NCBI GenBank assembly: GCA_937927445.1
Contig: CALAOB010000028.1
Span: forward strand, 1-15,140
Source: an uncultured Oribacterium sp.
Lineage (GTDB): Bacteria > Bacillota > Clostridia > Lachnospirales > Lachnospiraceae
DNA length: 15,140 bases
Reading direction: 5' to 3'
The position numbers and the translations under genes were made by a program. This document shows, piece after piece, positions 11,584-15,140 of the stretch. The notes beneath the pieces are model-generated. The model made no database searches. It was not told the DNA's origin and was given only the letters and a program-made list of their open reading frames with translations. How positions within the stretch are numbered: the first letter of the stretch is position 1; every line of letters starts with the position of its first letter.

Positions 11584-13572
11584 TTAAGCAGCAGCCTTAG
11601 TCTCGGCTGGAGTCTCAGCGGTGCCAGCAGCATGGGCAGCGGCGTTCTGACCTGCGATACGGCCGAATACGGTGAAGTCTGCAACAGCGTTTCCGCCGAG
11701 ACGGTTTGCACCGTGTACGCCTCCGGTAACCTCACCGGCAGCATAGAGACCTGGGATCACAGCATCCTGCTCATTCAGAACCTCAGTGGAGGTGTTGATC
11801 TTCACACCACCCATGGTGTGGTGAACACCAGCGGTAACCTTGATTGCATAGTATGGAGCAGTATCAAGCGGGTTTGCGAAGGAGGTACGGTTGAAGTCCG
11901 GATCCTTCTTGTCAGCGACATAGCCGTTCCACTTCGTCATGGTCTCCTCGAAAGCAGCAGCGTCTACGCCCATCGCCTCAGCGAGTGCCTTGTAATCCTC
12001 ACCGGTTACGGTGTAGCCCTTCTTGATGTAGCCCTGGATAACGGCAGAAGCGTCTACCATCTTCTGGTCTACAACGAGCCATGAGTAGGAGTCGGTCTGT
12101 GCGATCTCAGCCGCAGATACGACGTCACGTGTACCAACCTCGTCGATGAAACGCTGACCCTCCGCATTTACGAGGATCGCACCGTCACCACGGAGACCCT
12201 CGGTGATGAGTGCAGCAGTGTCATACTGAACAGTCGGGTGAATCTGGATCTGATCCATATCGACGGTAGCAGCACCGACCGCAGTTGCCATCTCGATACC
12301 CTGACCCTGGATTCCAGGTGCGTTGGTGGTCATGAAGCCCTTGAGCTCCGGCTTATACTTCTCAACCATCGCAAGGTTTGCACCGAAACCACCGGAAGTC
12401 AGAACAACAGACTGTGCATTGACCGTTACGTTGTTGCCGGTCTTACCGGTTGCGTGGATACCAACTGCCTGATCGCCATCCATGAGGATCTTGTCAGCCG
12501 TTGTGTCGAGAAGAAGAGTGATGTTCTCACGATCTTCGATGTTCTTCTCGAGGATCGGGATGAGGTAAGTACCGACAGCGACGGTCTTGCCGTTCTCATC
12601 GACCGGACGGTGGATACGCTTTACGGAAGCACCACCGAAGGAACCAACGTTGTGCATCTCTGCGCCGATGGTATCGAGCCAGTCAATCGCATCTGCAGAC
12701 TCGCCGCAGAGGGTCTTTACGAGCTCGAAGTTGTTCAGGCCCTTGCCACCGATCATGGTATCCAGCTCGAAGAGCTCTACAGAATCGAAGTAACCGGTCG
12801 GGTTCGCCTGATAATCTGCGTACTGCTTCTCGACGGTCTCTGCAAGTGCAGTGATGTCTGCATTATCTGCGTACTTCTCCTTCGCCGTTGCAAGCTTCGC
12901 CTCAACACCGGCATCCTCACCGAACTCGTTCTCATCCTGCCACTTGGTCTTCGCAGCATTGAGACCACCGGTTGCACGTACGGAGTTACCGCCGACCATC
13001 GCCTGGGACTCCACGAGTACAACGGTCTTACCAGCGTCTGCCGCCTCGATCGCTGCGGTCATACCTGCACCGCCGGCACCGACGATAACCACGTCTGCAT
13101 CGAGTGTCTGATCCTCTGCCTTCGCAGCAGTGGCGATCTCGTTCTCGAAATCAGCGGGATCGAAGCCCGCGCTCTTGATCGCTGCCTTTACAGCCTCGAT
13201 GATGGCGTTGGATGTATTGGTTGCACCGGAAACGGCGTCTACCTTTACGCTGTTATTCTCGATCATCGCGGATGGAATCTCAGCGATGGCCTTATCACCG
13301 ATACCCTCGGTCTCCTGCTGCTCGGTCACCTCGATCTTGTAGAGCTTATCCTTCGTCATGGTAACCTCTACCGTTACGTCACCGTTGTTTCCCTTCGCTG
13401 TACCGGTTGCAGTCACAGCGTCTGCAGGAATCTCGCCTGCTGCCTCCGTAGCAGCAGCGGTGGTCGCTGCCTCAGTTGCAGCGGCCGTCGTCTCGGTCTT
13501 GCTGGAACCACACGCTGTTACCAGAAGGCTGGCAGCCGCCGCGAATCCAAGTACCAGATTCATTTTTTTCAT
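11584..13572 (-). CDS. Flavinylated lipoprotein reductase: FMN-binding domain plus fumarate/urocanate-reductase-type FAD domain
   Basis: This is an extracytoplasmic flavoenzyme, 662 residues from the chosen start. Residues 1-21 are a lipoprotein signal (MKKMNLVLGFAAAASLLVTAC; lipidated Cys21). An Ala/Thr/Glu-rich linker (about 25-46) follows. The FMN-binding domain (about 48-136) ends in DAVSGATNT, where Thr118 is the predicted ApbE flavinylation site. The FAD_binding_2 reductase domain begins at VGAGGAG (164-170) and contains HPT (445-447), LRGDGAILVN, GTRD with Arg482 (matching the proton-donor Arg of FccA), HHTMGG (584-589) and a C-terminal GEVTGGVHGANRLGGNA. It has no haem domain. Fumarate, urocanate or a related enoate is the likely acceptor. 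The start at 13572 has GAGGG 8 nt upstream; an in-frame ATG at 13683 lacks a ribosome binding site and would bury the signal peptide. Confidence 0.93.
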   Translation of the reverse strand: MKKMNLVLGFAAAASLLVTACGSSKTETTAAATEAATTAAATEAAGEIPADAVTATGTAKGNNGDVTVEVTMTKDKLYKIEVTEQQETEGIGDKAIAEIPSAMIENNSVKVDAVSGATNTSNAIIEAVKAAIKSAGFDPADFENEIATAAKAEDQTLDADVVIVGAGGAGMTAAIEAADAGKTVVLVESQAMVGGNSVRATGGLNAAKTKWQDENEFGEDAGVEAKLATAKEKYADNADITALAETVEKQYADYQANPTGYFDSVELFELDTMIGGKGLNNFELVKTLCGESADAIDWLDTIGAEMHNVGSFGGASVKRIHRPVDENGKTVAVGTYLIPILEKNIEDRENITLLLDTTADKILMDGDQAVGIHATGKTGNNVTVNAQSVVLTSGGFGANLAMVEKYKPELKGFMTTNAPGIQGQGIEMATAVGAATVDMDQIQIHPTVQYDTAALITEGLRGDGAILVNAEGQRFIDEVGTRDVVSAAEIAQTDSYSWLVVDQKMVDASAVIQGYIKKGYTVTGEDYKALAEAMGVDAAAFEETMTKWNGYVADKKDPDFNRTSFANPLDTAPYYAIKVTAGVHHTMGGVKINTSTEVLNEQDAVIPGLYAAGEVTGGVHGANRLGGNAVADFTVFGRIAGQNAAAHAAGTAETPAETKAAA

Positions 13573-13694
13573 TTCTTTTTCCCTCTCTCTATTCTGCCAA
13601 TGTTTCCACTTGACACAGGAGCCTTTACGTAGCGGAGCGGCATAGATGCGCGCATCCGGCTCCCTTTGATATTTTTTTGTCATTGGCGTGGACT

Positions 13695-13723
13695 ACTATA
13701 GCATAGAGTAAATTTTTCGTAAA
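13695..13723 (-). promoter_or_regulatory. Promoter of the surface flavoprotein gene
   Basis: Minus strand: TTTACG (13723-13718), a 17-nt spacer, then TGC-TATAGT (extended -10, TATAGT at 13700-13695). The transcript would carry a leader of about 115 nt before the ATG at 13572. Confidence 0.6.
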
Positions 13724-13846
13724 TCTCTTTATGTACGAAACTGGCTTTAGTAAGTAAAAAAAAGTTGTGATTTTTTAATTAAGCGCCTGTGTCCGCAGAA
13801 ACCGGGTGGCGCAGGATGTAGACATTGGCCCCTGGTGAAAAAGGGC

Positions 13847-13875
13847 TTGCGCATCACGGGGGGATTCGCTAGAAT
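13847..13875 (+). promoter_or_regulatory. Promoter of the FMN riboswitch-ribU unit
   Basis: TTGCGC (13847-13852), a 17-nt spacer, then TAGAAT (13870-13875), placing the start about 12 nt before the riboswitch. The 13724-13846 stretch upstream holds an A-run/T-run pair (about 13756-13776) and a GCGCC/GGCGC pair (13783-13787 with 13808-13812) of no clear function. Confidence 0.8.
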
Positions 13876-13893
13876 GTAGGCGTAATCAAAAAT

Positions 13894-14010
13894 AGTTCTT
13901 CAGGGCGAGGTGCGATTCCTCACTGGCGGTAAAGTCCGCGACCCTGCTCACCCGGGCAGGCTGAATCGGTGAAACTCCGGTACCAACAGTATAGTCTGGA
14001 TGGAAGAAGA
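13894..14010 (+). promoter_or_regulatory. FMN riboswitch (RFN element)
   Basis: The P1 stem pairs TTCTTC (13896-13901) with GAAGAA (14003-14008). Conserved RFN blocks appear in order: AGGGCGAGGTG-GATTCCTC, ACTGGCGGTAAAGTC, CCGCGACCC, GCAGG-CTGAATCGGTG, and ACAGTATAGTCTGGATGG. FMN binding is expected to favour the terminator just downstream and so shut off ribU when cellular flavin is high. Confidence 0.97.
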
Positions 14011-14032
14011 GTGTAGTGATGACGATATCTCT

Positions 14033-14062
14033 GTCCCTGAGTGTATGCTCAGGGACTTTTTT
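14033..14062 (+). terminator. Riboswitch-controlled terminator
   Basis: A perfect 9-bp stem GTCCCTGAG/CTCAGGGAC (14033-14041 with 14048-14056), 6-nt loop and six T (14057-14062). It lies between the FMN aptamer and ribU and serves as the expression platform. A further 129 nt before ribU holds a bulged CCGG-GTC/GACCCGG stem and a CCGGT/ACCGG hairpin (14142-14154). Confidence 0.93.
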
Positions 14063-14191
14063 ATTCGCCTCCTTACTCACTTTGAAGAAACGCGCGTGGC
14101 TTCCTGCATACCGGGGTCCAGCTCGGTTCGACCCGGTCATCCCGGTGGTACCGGAAGAAACGCAGTACACGAAATGTGGAGGAGAAATATC

Positions 14192-14782
14192 ATGAAAGAC
14201 GTAAAAAACACCCGTTACATCGCCGCTGTCGGCATCCTGTCCGCGATTGCCTTCGTGCTTCAGCTCATCGAGATCCCGGTTCCGATGTTCATGCCGACCT
14301 TTATCAAGTTTGACTTCTCGGATCTGCCGGCCCTGATCGGTGCCTTCGCGTATGGTCCGGTCGCCGGTGTCCTGATCGAGCTCATCAAGAACCTTCTGCA
14401 CTCGATGGCTTCCCAGAGCTTCGGTGTCGGTGAGATCTCGAACTTCATCCTCGGTGCCGTGATGACCGCGGTGGCCGGTGGCATCTACCAGCACAAGAAG
14501 ACGAAGCAGGGCGCGCTCATCGGTTCCCTCGTCGGTGCCATCGTGATGGGTCTCGTATCTGTACCATCCAACTACTTCGTTGTGTATCCGGTATACTACA
14601 ACTTCATGCCGGAGGAAGTCATCCTCGCAGCCTACCAGGCACTTATCCCATCGATGAAGAGCATCCTGCAGTGTCTCCTCTGCTTCAACCTTCCGTTTAC
14701 GATCGTGAAGGGACTGCTTGACGTAGTGATTACATTTGTTGTATATCCTTATATCAGTCCGATTCTTCACGGAAGAAAGTAA
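14192..14782 (+). CDS. ribU: Riboflavin ECF transporter substrate-binding subunit RibU
   Basis: This is the membrane S-component that binds riboflavin and works with the shared ECF energising module (EcfA, EcfA', EcfT), which is not in the window. The predicted 196 residues carry about six hydrophobic helices. The family signature FIKFDFSDLPALIG (37-50) and GPVAGVLIELIKNLLH (55-70) are both clear; the conserved Lys39, Asp41 and Asn67 belong to the region that contacts riboflavin in RibU. The FMN riboswitch upstream independently supports riboflavin as the substrate. The start at 14192 is set by GGAGGAG (14178-14184), 7 nt before the ATG. It is monocistronic, ending before a hairpin at 14821-14850. 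Confidence 0.97.
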   Translation: MKDVKNTRYIAAVGILSAIAFVLQLIEIPVPMFMPTFIKFDFSDLPALIGAFAYGPVAGVLIELIKNLLHSMASQSFGVGEISNFILGAVMTAVAGGIYQHKKTKQGALIGSLVGAIVMGLVSVPSNYFVVYPVYYNFMPEEVILAAYQALIPSMKSILQCLLCFNLPFTIVKGLLDVVITFVVYPYISPILHGRK

Positions 14783-14820
14783 TGGCGATATCTGACACTA
14801 CGAGATAAGTAGTGAAACCT

Positions 14821-14850
14821 GAAAAGCGTCGGCTCCGGCCGGCGCTTTTC
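14821..14850 (+). terminator. Hairpin terminator after ribU
   Basis: A 13-bp stem (14821-14833 with 14838-14850, one T-G pair, 4-nt loop). The four T sit in the 3' arm rather than after it, so termination is plausible but not certain. The next gene starts 20 nt later and may receive some read-through. Confidence 0.65.
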
Positions 14851-14869
14851 TGATCCTGATGAGGTATAT

Positions 14870-15140
14870 ATGAAAGCACTGTTTTTTGATGTGGATGGCA
14901 CACTGATCGATGAGGTAAAGCACGAGATCCCGGCGAGCGCGCAGGAGGCGCTGCGTCGCACACGGGAAAAGGGGAACAAGGTCTTCATCAATTCGGGACG
15001 AACGGCCGGGATGCTGAAGCGCATCTTGGAGATGGTCGAGGTCGACGGTTTCCTCTGTGGCTGTGGTACCGAGCTGATCTACGAAGGCAAATCTGTTTAT
15101 TATAAGAAGCTTTCGGAGGAGATGAAGCAGCGTATCAAGG
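14870..15140 (+). CDS. Cof-type HAD-IIB family phosphatase (5' part only)
   Basis: The first 90 codons of a haloacid dehalogenase-superfamily phosphatase run off the right edge. The N terminus MKALFFDVDGTL carries motif I, with Asp7 the nucleophile and Asp9 the acid/base. FINSGRT is the motif II serine region. The following segment (VDGFLCGCGTELIYEGKSVYYKKL) fits the start of the type IIB cap of the Cof/YidA/SupH group, which dephosphorylates sugar phosphates and, in some members, FMN. The specific substrate cannot be told from this part. GAGG (14861-14864) lies 5 nt before the ATG. Confidence 0.9.
   Translation, partial: MKALFFDVDGTLIDEVKHEIPASAQEALRRTREKGNKVFINSGRTAGMLKRILEMVEVDGFLCGCGTELIYEGKSVYYKKLSEEMKQRIK

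Noticed and set aside
12238..13632. 464-codon open frame antisense to the flavoprotein gene
   Set aside because: It is Cys/Leu-rich with no domain and no ribosome binding site, and the opposite strand carries a complete flavoenzyme.
13573..13683. Upstream in-frame extension of the flavoprotein (ATG at 13683)
   Set aside because: It has no ribosome binding site and would place 37 charged residues before a textbook lipoprotein signal peptide; ATG 13572 has GAGGG at proper spacing.
14125..14131. GGTTCGA resembling a tRNA T-loop
   Set aside because: No flanking T-stem, anticodon arm or acceptor stem can be built around it.
14000..14191. Upstream in-frame extension of ribU
   Set aside because: The frame runs through the riboswitch end and its terminator; ATG 14192 has GGAGGAG 7 nt upstream and gives the normal RibU length.

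Overview
The window looks like chromosome from an anaerobic Firmicute, most likely a Clostridia/Lachnospiraceae-type gut bacterium. This is inferred from a CIRCE heat-shock operator, a modular [FeFe] hydrogenase, an FMN riboswitch driving an ECF riboflavin S-component (RibU), consensus sigma-A promoters with A/T-rich spacers, and strong AGGAGG-type ribosome binding sites. No transposase, integrase, phage gene, CRISPR array, tRNA or rRNA was seen. The species was not identified.

Layout. (1) 1-1553, plus strand: a terminator of an upstream gene, then a CIRCE-overlapped promoter, a structured leader and two tandem Hsp20 chaperone genes ending at a strong terminator. (2) 1559-2810: ridA (minus) and a histidine phosphatase (plus), divergent from two clear promoters. 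(3) 2822-4169, minus: cutC and a cysteine-free ArsC-family gene, behind a promoter whose spacer is filled by a 20-bp dyad. (4) 4286-7968, minus: a two-gene hydrogenase operon. A NuoF-C-terminal/GltD fusion flavoprotein overlaps hydA by 7 bp. (5) 8097-11167, plus: a leader region, then MATE exporter, isoaspartyl dipeptidase (iadA) and acylphosphatase, ending in a 22-bp hairpin. (6) 11207-11507: an orphan transcription unit with its own consensus promoter and terminator but no convincing ORF, probably a structured non-coding RNA. It is flanked by two related palindromes. (7) 11517-13723, minus: a lipoprotein with a covalent-FMN domain fused to a fumarate/urocanate-reductase-type FAD domain. (8) 13847-14850, plus: FMN riboswitch, terminator and ribU. 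(9) 14870 to the right edge: the start of a Cof-type HAD phosphatase.

Themes. Several genes concern flavin and redox balance. The hydrogenase operon should move electrons between a pyridine nucleotide and H2 through a flavoprotein. The surface flavoprotein should reduce an enoate-type acceptor outside the membrane. The riboswitch-controlled RibU imports the flavin precursor both need. The Hsp20 pair and RidA are stress and damage-control genes. The points most worth checking are the hydrogenase partner fusion, the orphan RNA with a duplicated 12-nt loop, the Cys-less ArsC homologue, the CIRCE-controlled Hsp20 operon, and the dyad inside the cutC promoter.
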